From Pontibacter burrus (GTDB lineage Bacteria; Bacteroidota; Bacteroidia; Cytophagales; Hymenobacteraceae): a stretch of DNA of 64,000 bases. The stretch covers positions 48,832 through 112,831 of the forward strand of contig NZ_JAAGWD010000011.1 in assembly GCF_010686685.1 (NCBI RefSeq), given 5' to 3'. The translations under genes and the position numbers were made by a program. This document shows positions 32,737-42,493 of this stretch, piece after piece. The first letter of the stretch is position 1. Every line of letters begins with the position of its first letter. The notes under the pieces are model-generated. The model saw only the letters and a list, made by a program, of their open reading frames with translations, did not search any database and was not told the DNA's origin.

Positions 32737-33564
32737 ATGGATTTTATAGAAGTAACCCTGAAAGTAAACGCAGAATTTGCGGACATACTTACCGCCGAGC
32801 TGGGAGAGCTGGGCTTTGATGCCTTTGTAGAGAACGAAGACGGTTTTAGTGCTTACATTGACGAAGACAAGTATAACCAGCAGGATTTAGAAGAAACCCT
32901 GAGTCGTTACTCAGATTTTGTGCAGGTAACGTATACAACTGAGAAAATTGAGCGTCAGAACTGGAACGAAGAGTGGGAGCGTAATTTTGAGCCGCTTTTT
33001 ATTGGCGATCAGGTGTCGGTAAGAGCATCGTTCCACGAGAAACCTGCCAATGCAAAGTACGACATCGTGATTAACCCGAAAATGTCTTTCGGCACGGGCC
33101 ACCACGAAACGACCACGCTCATGATCGAGAACCAGCTGACACTGGACCACCAGGGCAAGCGCGTACTGGACATGGGCTGCGGAACCGGTATTCTGGCTAT
33201 TATGGCCGGTGAGCTGGAAGCTAATGAGATTGTAGCTGTAGAGATTGAAGACTGGACCGTAGAGAATGCGCGTGAAAATGCTGAACTGAACGGTTACGGA
33301 AAGATAGATGTACGGTTAGGTGGCGCTGAAACTATAGAAGGTGATCAGCCTTATGATATTATTTTAGCCAATATTAACCGCAACGTACTGCTGGATGATA
33401 TGCCTGCATATGTGGCAGTTCTTAAAGAAGAAGGCTATTTGCTGCTGAGCGGATTTTATACCGAAGACCTCCCGATACTGCAGGAACGGGCAACCGAACT
33501 GGGGCTAACATACCTGTCGCACCGCGTGAAGAATAACTGGGTTTCTGGCATCTTCCGGAAATAG
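32737..33564 (+). CDS. prmA: ribosomal protein L11 methyltransferase
   Basis: A 275-residue SAM-dependent enzyme that trimethylates L11. The N-terminal substrate domain covers residues 1-90; the methyltransferase domain has VLDMGCGTGILAIMA (SAM motif I) preceded by PKMSFGTGHHETT, and ANINRNVLL (motif IV region). It starts 8 bases after the knot-protein gene and is followed after 24 bases by a large secreted-protein gene in the same direction. Confidence 0.95.
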   Translation: MDFIEVTLKVNAEFADILTAELGELGFDAFVENEDGFSAYIDEDKYNQQDLEETLSRYSDFVQVTYTTEKIERQNWNEEWERNFEPLFIGDQVSVRASFHEKPANAKYDIVINPKMSFGTGHHETTTLMIENQLTLDHQGKRVLDMGCGTGILAIMAGELEANEIVAVEIEDWTVENARENAELNGYGKIDVRLGGAETIEGDQPYDIILANINRNVLLDDMPAYVAVLKEEGYLLLSGFYTEDLPILQERATELGLTYLSHRVKNNWVSGIFRK

Positions 33565-33588
33565 CAAACACCATAAACGTACTACTCT

Positions 33589-36500
33589 ATGAAGTACAAA
33601 CTTTTACCCTTACTCTTTTTACTGACAACCTTTGTAGCGCAGGCGCAGAGCAAATTTTCAAATAAGCCCGACGAGTTCATCACCGAAGCCAAGAACCTGA
33701 TGGTTGCCGGCAAGGTGGTGAACGCCGAGCAGTTGAACGCTGAACTGGATGATATCTGGAGCAGTGGCAAGCTAACGGACAAACAGAAGGGGCAGGTAAT
33801 AGACATTTCGCAGCGCATGTACCGCAAAAAAATGCGCTCTAATCCGCATTACTCCGATTTCTTTACCATACTGACAGCTGCTGTAAACAAGCACAGCCTG
33901 CGCGGCAGCAGCCTGAACAATATGCTGGATGTGGTAGAGAAAACAATAGAGAATGAGGACCTGGCAAATGTGGGTAGTTTTCTGAATATCAGTAAACTAT
34001 ACTTAACCACAGGCCGCATTTTTCAGAAACCAAACTATAGACTGTATGCCACCGGGGGCAGTTTTAGCTTTGCTTACGAAGGGGTGTCTAAGAAAAACGA
34101 TGACGCTAACGCAACCGGCACCAGCGAATGGGACAATATCTCCTGGGATGATGAAGTAGATGCCAACGGCGAAACGATAGATGATGGCTGGGGCGCACCG
34201 GTAGCGAAACCTAAAACAGAAGCTCAGAAAAAGGAAGAATCTAAAAAAGCAGCTCAGCGACGTAAGGAAAGCCTGAAACAGCACTTTATCCCTGCTCAAC
34301 CTGGCGTCTCAGGCCCTATACTCAAGCTTGAGAACGTTGATATTACTTTTGCCACTAACTACGACTCCACAGCCATTCAAAAAACCAATGGCCAGCTGAT
34401 GCTGACAAAAGGAATGTTTGTAGGTGAAGGTGGCTCCTACGACTGGGAAGCTGGTGGCAGCCCGGCATCTGCTATTCTACGGAAGTATAATTTCGATACC
34501 AGTTTTGCAGGCTTTAAAGCGCCGGATGCCACGTTAACTTATAATGCTGTTTTGCAGAGCCCCATAGAAGGCTCTTTTGAGTTCAGGAGCACCAAGCGTG
34601 GCGCTGAGGGCGAGAAACTGTACCCACGGTTTGCTTCCTTTACCAACGATGCGCAGGTAAAAAGCCTGGGCGAAAGAATTAACTACCGTGGTGGCTTTTC
34701 GCTGGCCGGCGACCTGATCGGAAGCCGCGCGCTGGATGGCAGTTTATCTGAAATTACAGTTGTAGATGGCGGCAAGCGGAAGTTCAGTTCGCGCGCGCTT
34801 AACTATACCCTGAACGATACCCTGATCGTAGCCTCGCGGGCCGCTGTTTCCATCTACCAGGAAAAAGATTCTATCTCGCATCAGGCTTTACAGTTGCGTT
34901 ATTCCAAACCATTAAACAGACTTACCCTCACCAAAGACAAAGGACCCTACAGCCGCACGCCATTCTACGATACGTACCACGCCATGGAGATTACCGCGGA
35001 GCGCGTATACTGGGACCTGAATACGCCACACATCAACTTCTCGGTACTCAATACTAAAACCATTATACCAGTACAGCTGGAGTCTACAAATTATTACTCC
35101 AACAACCGCTTCCAGCAGATGGTGGGTGTGGCCACGTTTCACCCGTTGCAAATGCTGATTGCATACGCTGCCAAGCACAAGAAGAACGAGTTTTATGCCG
35201 CGGATGTATCTGCCTTTAATAAGCTGAATGAGCAGGCCATCCGGCAGGCGGCACATAACCTTTCGCGCGAAGGATTTGTGGACTATGACAACGGTACCGG
35301 CTACATTGCGCTTAAGAAGAAAGCCTGGCTGTATGTAGGGTCATCCCAGAAGCTGACAGACTACGACCATATTGTGATTCGCTCTGTTGTGCCATCTGGC
35401 CGGAACGCTACCCTGAACATGGACAATAACAAGCTGGAAGTGCGCGGGGTAAATAAAATTGCTTTCAACATCGATACAGCCAGCGTTTATATTATCCCGG
35501 ATAGTGCCATAGTTCGCATTCTGGATAACCGGAACATTGAATTTGGCGGACAGGTTTTTGCGAGCAGGCTGGCATTTAAAGGTTCGCAGTTCAAGTTCAA
35601 CTACGACGAGTTCATGATCGATATGCAGCAACTGGATACAATTGCGCTTGTAACCAAAGAGCGACGCTCATCCAGAGGTAAAGTGACGGACCAGGTACTG
35701 ACGAGCCGCTCCGGCAAATTGACTGGTAAACTATACATCAACAAGCCCAATAATAAATCCGGCAAAGAGTTTTATCCTGAGTACCCTAAGTTTGATGCTC
35801 CGGTGGGGGCGCAGGTAACTTTTAACCGGCCTGATGTATTGGGCGGGGCATATGATAGCACCGTTTACTTTGACATGCCACCCTTTAAGCTCGATAGTTT
35901 AAGTGCAGGAAAGGGTGCTATCGGCTTCGATGGTACTTTCCACTCCGGAGGCATCTTCCCGCCTATTAAAACCAAGCTCACCATGATGCCGGACGAGACG
36001 CTGGGCTTCTATTACCAGCCATCGGCCAATGGTTTGCCAGCTTACGGCGGTAAAGGCATCGCCTACGACACCATCATGATGAGTTCGGCAGGGATACAGA
36101 GCAAAGGCACGCTTAAGTATTTAACAGCTACCCTCGAAGCACCAGAATACACATACTACCACGAGGCTGTAAAAACTGAAAAAGGCGCTACAGCAACTAT
36201 AAAAGAAGAAAAGCTGAACGGTACAGAGTTCCCGGTGGCAACGCTGAGCAACTTCCACATGAACTGGATGCCTAAAGCCGACTCCATGTACCTCTCTACT
36301 ACCAAAGAACCGATGCTCATCTATAAAGAGAAGTATAAGTTTAAGGGAGTAGCCAAACTATCGCCGGGCGGTATGTATGGTACAGGCGAACTCGATAACC
36401 CTATAGCTAACGTTACCTCTCCGCAATTCCTGTTTAAGCAGCGTAGCTTCTCGGGTAATAACTCGCAGATGATTGCCAAGTCGGATGTGCAGGTAACCCC

Positions 36501-38391
36501 GGCTATTAAAGCGCAGGGTGTGGAGTTTAACTATGACATGACCAAAGGAACCGTAGATTTTGGTATTGAGAAGCAGGGGCAGGCAAGTCTGGAGTTTCCG
36601 AGGGCCCAGTATAAAACCTCGATGCGCAGTGCCCGCTGGGACTTTGCAACAGAACGCATTACGCTGCAGTCCGACGATAAAGGGAAGAACTACTTTTACT
36701 CTATGCACCCACAGCAAGACTCGCTTAACTTTATGGCGGCTACTGGTGTGTACGACCTGAAGAAGAATACTATCCTGGCCGGTGGTGTACCCTACATAGC
36801 CGTTGCCGATATGTATGTGATTCCGGATAGCGGCAAAGTAGAAGTAACAGCCGATGCTACGATCCGGACGCTGCGTAACTCCCGCATTATGGCCGACTCG
36901 GCACAGCAGTACCATAAACTATATCAGGGCAACCTGGATGTAAAAGCCAGAAAGTTACTGAATGGTTCTGCTTACCTTACCTACCTGAATGCTGCCGAAG
37001 ATTCGTTTAAACTGCACTTTACAAACTTCACTTTCGATAACCCGCAGGGCAAGCGTAAGCCGATCTATTCTTTTGCAACGGCTACTGTAGAGGAGAAGGA
37101 TAAATTCTACATTTTCCCGCGCATCCTGTATCGTGGTAAAGTGTTGATGCACGCTACCAAACCGTACATGGATTTTGATGGTGAACTGAAGCTGACTTTT
37201 ACCGGAAACGAAGCTGACTCCGACTGGTTCTCTTATAAAAAAGATACACTGAACCCATCCAATGTCCGGATACCGATACAGAAAGCCAAAGCAGCGGACG
37301 GAACGCCACTGCGCACGGGTATTCACTTATCGGCATCTACCGCCAAACTATACAATACCTTTGTGTCTCAGAAGCAGAACGAAGATGACCTGGACCTGTT
37401 CCTGGTTGATGGCTCTATTTCCTACAACAAATCGAACAAAGAGTTTAAAATAGGCCGAGAAGAAAGGGCGTATGCCAACTCGTATGAAGGCAGTGTGCTG
37501 CGATACAGCGAAGCAACCAATACCCTGCACTTTGAAGGTAAATTGAACCTGCTGAAGCCGACACGTAACTTCAAAATCGATGCATCAGGTAGCGGAGTAG
37601 CCAACGTAGATAGCAGCAAATATAAGCTGGATGCATTTCTGGCCTTTACCATGAACATGCCGGAGCAGGCGCTGCAGGCAATGGCAGAACACATAGAAGA
37701 AAGTTCCGGCGCAGCACCCGAAGCCCTTGATGGCAGCGATGCCACCTACTATAAACTAGGCGAATTTATTGGCGACAGAGGCGTTCGCCGGTACATTACA
37801 GAAACGTCACGTAACTATATTTCGCTGCCTAAGCTGGATAAAGCACTTGTCCGTAGTTTGATCCTGAACAAAGTAGACCTGAACTGGTCCAGCGAGCACA
37901 AGGCATGGTATAGTACCGGAAAAATTGGTGTGGCCAGTATCCTGAAGGATGATATTAATGCGTTAATAGATGGATATGTGGAAATAAAGCAGGACCTTAA
38001 TGGTGAGCCAACACTGAACCTGTACTTGCAGGCCGATCAGTATACATGGTACTATTTTAGCTACTATGAAAACGGGCTTACGCTGGTATCGTCTAACGAC
38101 AAGTTTAACAAGGCAGTGCAGGCAAAGTCAAAACGCGGACGCGGTACTACCACGAGCTATGGCTTTTACCCTGGCGAGTCAATAGAGAAGAATACCTTCC
38201 TGGAACATTTCACCAAAACGTATCTGGGTGGCAACGGAGGTTTTAAAGTTGTGACACAACAGCCTGAACCGGGAACTACTGACACCTTTGATTTTGTAGA
38301 TGATGCACCAAAGAAGGAGAAAAAGAAAAAAAGAAAGAAAGGAAATGACGGCGGAGAAACGGAGCCCGGGCCTGGTATAAATAACCAATAG
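33589..38391 (+). CDS. very large secreted protein of unknown function
   Basis: A 1600-residue protein with signal peptide (LLPLLFLLTTFVAQAQ). The body is mostly predicted beta-rich, with recurring short units such as GAYDSTVYFDMPPFKL, GSFEFRSTKRGAEG and GKLYINKPNNKSG. A low-complexity stretch near residues 200-225 is rich in Lys/Glu/Gln, and the C-terminus is a Lys-rich tail (KKEKKKKRKKGNDGG) ending GPGINNQ. No T9SS domain, no lipobox and no known catalytic motif is seen. Similar long proteins occur in related genomes without a name. It follows prmA by 24 bases. Confidence 0.85.
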   Translation: MKYKLLPLLFLLTTFVAQAQSKFSNKPDEFITEAKNLMVAGKVVNAEQLNAELDDIWSSGKLTDKQKGQVIDISQRMYRKKMRSNPHYSDFFTILTAAVNKHSLRGSSLNNMLDVVEKTIENEDLANVGSFLNISKLYLTTGRIFQKPNYRLYATGGSFSFAYEGVSKKNDDANATGTSEWDNISWDDEVDANGETIDDGWGAPVAKPKTEAQKKEESKKAAQRRKESLKQHFIPAQPGVSGPILKLENVDITFATNYDSTAIQKTNGQLMLTKGMFVGEGGSYDWEAGGSPASAILRKYNFDTSFAGFKAPDATLTYNAVLQSPIEGSFEFRSTKRGAEGEKLYPRFASFTNDAQVKSLGERINYRGGFSLAGDLIGSRALDGSLSEITVVDGGKRKFSSRALNYTLNDTLIVASRAAVSIYQEKDSISHQALQLRYSKPLNRLTLTKDKGPYSRTPFYDTYHAMEITAERVYWDLNTPHINFSVLNTKTIIPVQLESTNYYSNNRFQQMVGVATFHPLQMLIAYAAKHKKNEFYAADVSAFNKLNEQAIRQAAHNLSREGFVDYDNGTGYIALKKKAWLYVGSSQKLTDYDHIVIRSVVPSGRNATLNMDNNKLEVRGVNKIAFNIDTASVYIIPDSAIVRILDNRNIEFGGQVFASRLAFKGSQFKFNYDEFMIDMQQLDTIALVTKERRSSRGKVTDQVLTSRSGKLTGKLYINKPNNKSGKEFYPEYPKFDAPVGAQVTFNRPDVLGGAYDSTVYFDMPPFKLDSLSAGKGAIGFDGTFHSGGIFPPIKTKLTMMPDETLGFYYQPSANGLPAYGGKGIAYDTIMMSSAGIQSKGTLKYLTATLEAPEYTYYHEAVKTEKGATATIKEEKLNGTEFPVATLSNFHMNWMPKADSMYLSTTKEPMLIYKEKYKFKGVAKLSPGGMYGTGELDNPIANVTSPQFLFKQRSFSGNNSQMIAKSDVQVTPAIKAQGVEFNYDMTKGTVDFGIEKQGQASLEFPRAQYKTSMRSARWDFATERITLQSDDKGKNYFYSMHPQQDSLNFMAATGVYDLKKNTILAGGVPYIAVADMYVIPDSGKVEVTADATIRTLRNSRIMADSAQQYHKLYQGNLDVKARKLLNGSAYLTYLNAAEDSFKLHFTNFTFDNPQGKRKPIYSFATATVEEKDKFYIFPRILYRGKVLMHATKPYMDFDGELKLTFTGNEADSDWFSYKKDTLNPSNVRIPIQKAKAADGTPLRTGIHLSASTAKLYNTFVSQKQNEDDLDLFLVDGSISYNKSNKEFKIGREERAYANSYEGSVLRYSEATNTLHFEGKLNLLKPTRNFKIDASGSGVANVDSSKYKLDAFLAFTMNMPEQALQAMAEHIEESSGAAPEALDGSDATYYKLGEFIGDRGVRRYITETSRNYISLPKLDKALVRSLILNKVDLNWSSEHKAWYSTGKIGVASILKDDINALIDGYVEIKQDLNGEPTLNLYLQADQYTWYYFSYYENGLTLVSSNDKFNKAVQAKSKRGRGTTTSYGFYPGESIEKNTFLEHFTKTYLGGNGGFKVVTQQPEPGTTDTFDFVDDAPKKEKKKKRKKGNDGGETEPGPGINNQ

Positions 38392-38451
38392 GTATATAGG
38401 AAGCGTATAGTATTTATAAGGCGGTGTATAGAAATAAAATTAAGTTTTGTA

Positions 38452-38459
38452 TATATTTG
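38452..38459 (+). promoter_or_regulatory. -7 promoter element for plsY
   Basis: TATATTTG matches the consensus, about 80 bases before the plsY start. The leader holds a hairpin (CGGAAGT/ACTTCCG, about 38489-38512). Confidence 0.45.
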
Positions 38460-38538
38460 AATCTTCTAGGAGCCACCCGCGGCTTGCCGGAAGTATTTTA
38501 AGGACTTCCGCCGGAATTAAAAAAAGAACCTTACGTTG

Positions 38539-39183
38539 ATGAATATACTTTTGATCGCTGTACTATGTGTAGCAGCTTATTTGATTGGCTCTGTATGTAC
38601 TGCTGTTTGGCTTGGTAAATGGTACTACGGTATCGACATCAGGCAACATGGTAGCGGAAACTCTGGCGCAACCAATACTTTCAGGGTATTGGGCAAAAGA
38701 CCGGGAACTATAGTTATGCTGATCGATATTTTTAAGGGTTGGCTGGCTACTTCGCTTGCAGGACTGTTAGTATTGTTTAATGCCATTCCTGCCGATGATC
38801 TGATCATTTATCAGCTGATAATGGGTATGCTGGCTGTAGTTGGCCATATTTTCCCGGTATACGAGCGCTTTAAAGGCGGTAAAGGTGTTGCTACTTTATT
38901 GGGTATGATGCTGGCCATTCAGACGGATGTTGCCCTGCTATGTATGGTAATCTTTGTGATCGTGCTGTTTACTTCGCGCTACGTATCGCTGGGTTCTATG
39001 ATTGCGGCCCTGGCTTTCCCGATTCTACTGTTATTGCCACGCTTTCACCCGGATAACCCGATTCTTATAATTTTCGGCTTTATACTTTTTGCGGTAGTTG
39101 TGCTCACACACCGTAAAAATATCAATCGCCTGATTGCCGGAGAAGAGAGCAAAGCCAACATTAAGCTGGGCCTCAGAAAATAA
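38539..39183 (+). CDS. plsY: acyl-phosphate glycerol-3-phosphate acyltransferase
   Basis: A 214-residue membrane enzyme that makes lysophosphatidic acid for phospholipid synthesis. Conserved motifs are visible: HGSGNSGATNTFRVLGKR (motif 1 with Ser/Arg), FKGGKGVATLLG (motif 2) and about five membrane helices. The frame extends one codon upstream to a TTG, but the ATG at 38539 is the natural start. A terminator follows. Confidence 0.95.
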   Translation: MNILLIAVLCVAAYLIGSVCTAVWLGKWYYGIDIRQHGSGNSGATNTFRVLGKRPGTIVMLIDIFKGWLATSLAGLLVLFNAIPADDLIIYQLIMGMLAVVGHIFPVYERFKGGKGVATLLGMMLAIQTDVALLCMVIFVIVLFTSRYVSLGSMIAALAFPILLLLPRFHPDNPILIIFGFILFAVVVLTHRKNINRLIAGEESKANIKLGLRK

Positions 39184-39210
39184 AAAACTATAGTTTGCCA
39201 CTATCATAAG

Positions 39211-39245
39211 ATGCCACCCTTTGTTCATAAGGGTGGCATTTTTTA
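39211..39245 (+). terminator. plsY terminator
   Basis: ATGCCACCCTT (39211-39221) pairs perfectly with AAGGGTGGCAT (39229-39239), then a T run. Confidence 0.9.
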
Positions 39246-39275
39246 TTAACTTTAAGTCAAATCAACGATACAAGA

Positions 39276-40637
39276 ATGAATAACTATATCTCCGAAAACA
39301 AAGACCGCTTCCTGAACGAATTGCTTGACATGCTCCGCATTCCGTCGGTTAGCGCAGACCCAAAGTTTAAGCAGGACGTGTTGCGCACTGCTGAATTTGT
39401 AGCAGAAAGATTACGCGAGGCCGGAGCCGATAACGTGGAACTATGCGAAACTGCTGGTTACCCGATTGTATATGGCGAAAAGATAATTGATGCAAATCTG
39501 CCAACTGTGCTGGTGTATGGCCACTACGACGTGCAGCCTGCTGACCCATACGAACTATGGAATTCGCCTCCGTTTGAGCCGGTAATAAAAGATGGCAAAA
39601 TTTACGCCCGTGGTGCCTGCGACGACAAAGGCCAGATGTACATGCATGTGAAGGCTTTTGAGGTAATGATGCGCAACAACGCGCTGCCATGCAATGTCAA
39701 GTTCATGATAGAAGGGGAGGAAGAAGTAGGTTCGGCTAACTTGGGCACGTTCGTGAAAAACAACAAGGCAAAACTGGACGCCGATGTTATCCTGATTTCA
39801 GATACCGGTATGCTGGGCAACGATACACCATCTATTACCACTGGCCTACGTGGCATGAGCTACATGGAAGTGGAAGTGATCGGCCCTAACCGCGATTTGC
39901 ACTCCGGCCTTTATGGTGGCGCCGTAGCGAACCCGATCAACATTCTTTGCCAGATGATCGCATCGCTGCACGACGAGCACAACCGCATTACTATACCAGG
40001 CTTTTACGACAATGTAACAGAACTGAGCCAGGAAGAACGGGCCGAGATGGCGCGTGCTCCATTCAGCCTTGATAAGTATAAGCAGGCTTTGGATCTGGGA
40101 GATGTACATGGCGAAGAAGGTTATGTAACGATGGAACGCACTTCTATCCGCCCGACGCTTGATGTGAACGGCATTTGGGGTGGCTACACTGGCGAAGGTG
40201 CTAAAACGGTTATCCCTTCTAAAGCCTATGCAAAAATTTCGATGCGCCTGGTACCAAACCAGACTTCAGAAGAGATAACTGAAAAGTTTACCAAACATTT
40301 TGAAAGCATCGCTCCGGCCAGCGTAAAAGTAGTGGTTAAGCCACACCACGGTGGCGAGCCGGTTGTTACGCCTACCGATTCTGTTGCTTACCAGGCGGCT
40401 GCTAAAGCCTACGAAGAAACCTTTGGCATCAAACCTATTCCGGTGCGCAGTGGTGGCTCCATTCCTATAGTTGCCATGTTCAAATCTGAGCTTGGCCTGG
40501 ATTCGGTGCTGATGGGCTTTGGCCTTGATACGGATGCAATCCACTCGCCAAACGAAAACTTTGGTGTATTCAACTACATGAAGGGCATCGAAACCATTCC
40601 GTTGTTCTATAAATACTATGCCGAAATGAGCAGGTAA
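39276..40637 (+). CDS. M20 family dipeptidase / peptidase
   Basis: A 453-residue metallopeptidase of the M20/M25/M40 clan. Metal ligands are seen in VYGHYDVQPADP (His), ARGACDDKGQM (bridging Asp), and the catalytic Glu pair in EGEEEVGS; a later His lies in DAIHSPNENF. A dimerisation domain occupies the middle. No signal peptide, so it likely works in the cytoplasm on di- or tripeptides. It is a single gene closed by a bidirectional hairpin. Confidence 0.93.
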   Translation: MNNYISENKDRFLNELLDMLRIPSVSADPKFKQDVLRTAEFVAERLREAGADNVELCETAGYPIVYGEKIIDANLPTVLVYGHYDVQPADPYELWNSPPFEPVIKDGKIYARGACDDKGQMYMHVKAFEVMMRNNALPCNVKFMIEGEEEVGSANLGTFVKNNKAKLDADVILISDTGMLGNDTPSITTGLRGMSYMEVEVIGPNRDLHSGLYGGAVANPINILCQMIASLHDEHNRITIPGFYDNVTELSQEERAEMARAPFSLDKYKQALDLGDVHGEEGYVTMERTSIRPTLDVNGIWGGYTGEGAKTVIPSKAYAKISMRLVPNQTSEEITEKFTKHFESIAPASVKVVVKPHHGGEPVVTPTDSVAYQAAAKAYEETFGIKPIPVRSGGSIPIVAMFKSELGLDSVLMGFGLDTDAIHSPNENFGVFNYMKGIETIPLFYKYYAEMSR

Positions 40638-40657
40638 CTATAGGTTTAGCCTAAAGC

Positions 40658-40696
40658 AAAAATCCCTGGCACTGATGCAGTGCCGGGGATTTTTTA
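40658..40696. terminator. bidirectional terminator between M20 peptidase and barrel gene
   Basis: AAATCCCTGGCACTG pairs with CAGTGCCGGGGATTT around an ATG loop, with A and T flanks. Confidence 0.85.
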
Positions 40697-40716
40697 TAGT
40701 TTGTATAGTTACTAGG

Positions 40717-41376
40717 TTATCTGCCACTCGGGATAGTAATGCCTAATGTAAACATGATGGTTGAGTGGCGTGCATTTCTGATATCATTGTTGAAGTTTAC
40801 GTCTTCATCTACAAAATCGCTGAAGCTGCCGTTGTACCGCACACCTAAGTTAAGGCTGTTACCCAGTGCAAAGCCTACACCAGCTGCATAGCCTACTTCA
40901 AATTCCTTCAGGCCATCTTTGCTGCCTTCGTCGCGGGATGATGATTGCAGGTCTCCGTTCAAATACGTTTTGGTTTCGTTGTTAACATTCAACAGGTAAG
41001 ATGCCTGCGGACCGCCTTCAAAGTACAACGGGCCGGCTTTTACTTTTGCAAGTATAGGCAGGTCCAGGTAGTTATAGTTTACCTTACCTACGCGGCGCAC
41101 ATCGCCAAGCGGAGTCGAAAATTCAGTATCTGCATTTTTAAAACCTTTCTGTGAGTAAAGTAACTCAGGCTGAATAGAGAAGAAATCGCCAACAAGGCCA
41201 ATGTTGTACGTGATACCGCCGTGGAAGCCCCACTTGTTTTCGAAGTTGTCTTCGTTACGCAGATCGCCGGAAAGATTGGACAAGTTTGCACCACCTCTGA
41301 AACCAACGCCTGATTGAGCCTGTACTGCTGTAGCGCCTGCAAACAGCATAGCGCCTATAATTAGTAATTTTTTCAT
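40717..41376 (-). CDS. PorT-like outer-membrane barrel protein (paralogue A)
   Basis: A 219-residue protein with signal peptide (LLIIGAMLFAGATAVQAQ) and opening GVGFRGGANLSNLSG, followed by regular amphipathic strands such as FFSIQPELLYSQKGF. It shares opening, middle (YLDLPILAKVKAGPLYFEGG) and end (FTLGITIPSGR) with the protein at 41715-42269, so the two are tandem paralogues. No specific function known. Confidence 0.85.
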   Translation of the reverse strand: MKKLLIIGAMLFAGATAVQAQSGVGFRGGANLSNLSGDLRNEDNFENKWGFHGGITYNIGLVGDFFSIQPELLYSQKGFKNADTEFSTPLGDVRRVGKVNYNYLDLPILAKVKAGPLYFEGGPQASYLLNVNNETKTYLNGDLQSSSRDEGSKDGLKEFEVGYAAGVGFALGNSLNLGVRYNGSFSDFVDEDVNFNNDIRNARHSTIMFTLGITIPSGR

Positions 41377-41714
41377 TTTCTTAAGTTTTATAAATTGTAC
41401 TACAATACTTCAGTTGTGTTTGTTGCCGTATACGGCAAACCATTAGTATTTAGATTCTTTTTGTTCAATATTAATTGGTAAAACTCTGCAGAAGCCAGGT
41501 AATAGTTAACTGATTTGGTACCGGGCCTAAACTATAGATTGCAATCTGATAGCGACAATACAACAACGATGCCAAAATATAGTTTAGTGCTATATAGGCT
41601 GCATTTATATAGGAGGTATTTAGTAAGCGATTGGAGAACAGGTAACTATAAAAAAGCAAAGCCCGGCCTGAGCCGGGCTTCGTTCCATAGTTTTAAGTTG
41701 TACTAAGGCAAATA
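41377..41714. other. 338-base gap between barrel paralogues
   Basis: It contains the palindrome GCCGTATACGGC (about 41427-41438) in the upstream region of paralogue A, a possible operator, and the terminator of paralogue B at 41659-41680. Confidence 0.5.
41651..41680 (-). terminator. terminator of barrel paralogue B
   Basis: AAGCCCGGC (41659-41667) pairs with GCCGGGCTT (41672-41680); the minus strand runs on into T residues. Confidence 0.8.
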
Positions 41715-42269
41715 TTATCTGCTGCCGAAGGTATAACCAAGCGTAAGCATAAAAACATCATTATAAATTTTGGCATTACCTTCATCAAATAACTTAGAGA
41801 AGTCGCTGTTATAGCGGACACCAACACTGATTCCAAGCGGGGTACCAACACCTATACCGGCAGCATAACCGAGACCAAGCGTTTTGTAGTCAACATCCAG
41901 CCCGTCCAGATCCTGGTTATCACCAACATTTATCCCCAGTTGGGGACCAGCTTCAAAATAAAGCAGGCCGGTATTTACTCTTGCCAGTACCGGTATATCG
42001 ATGTAATACAGGCGAAGATCTTCACCTACACCCTCAGCCCCCTTCATCGAGAACAGCAATTCAGGCTGAATCGAGAAAAAGTTATCAGCTGAAACCGGTA
42101 TGTTAGCCGTTAAGCCTGCATGTGCACCAAAAATTCTGTCAGCATCTCCGGAGTCATCTCCTCTGAAACCAGAATAGTTTGCTCCAACCCGCAAACCAAC
42201 TCCTACCTGGGCCTGAGCCGATAGCGTTGTTGTCAGAACAAGGGCAAATAAGAAGAGTAATTTTTTCAT
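41715..42269 (-). CDS. PorT-like outer-membrane barrel protein (paralogue B)
   Basis: A 184-residue protein when started at the Met giving MKKLLFLFALVLTTTLSAQ, a proper signal peptide; the frame is open 17 codons further without one. It shares FFSIQPELLFSMKGAEG, YYIDIPVLARVNTGLLYFEA and GVRYNSDFS with paralogue A at 40717-41376. It is transcribed separately, with its own hairpin. Confidence 0.85.
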   Translation of the reverse strand: MKKLLFLFALVLTTTLSAQAQVGVGLRVGANYSGFRGDDSGDADRIFGAHAGLTANIPVSADNFFSIQPELLFSMKGAEGVGEDLRLYYIDIPVLARVNTGLLYFEAGPQLGINVGDNQDLDGLDVDYKTLGLGYAAGIGVGTPLGISVGVRYNSDFSKLFDEGNAKIYNDVFMLTLGYTFGSR

Positions 42270-42422
42270 AGTTGCAATCGTAATTTGAATAATTCTACAA
42301 CGGATACATTTATCCGCCAATTGTATGCCTATTACGCAGAGTTGCCGGAAAGGTATAGCTTTTACAAGCTGATTTACGGTAGCAGTATGGCAAAACTAGC
42401 GAACATAAGGACAGGTTATACT

Positions 42423-42457
42423 AAAAAAAGAGCGTCACCTTTATGGGGTAACGCTCT
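42423..42457 (-). terminator. terminator of the YifB/ComM gene
   Basis: AGAGCGT and ACGCTCT with ACC/GGT inside form the stem; the minus strand ends in T7. Confidence 0.85.
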
Positions 42458-42493
42458 GTGTAACTATATTATGGTTAGTATGTTATAGTGGGT

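Noticed and set aside
36358..36915. 185-codon open frame antisense to the 1600-residue gene
   Set aside because: Shadow of codon bias in the real gene.
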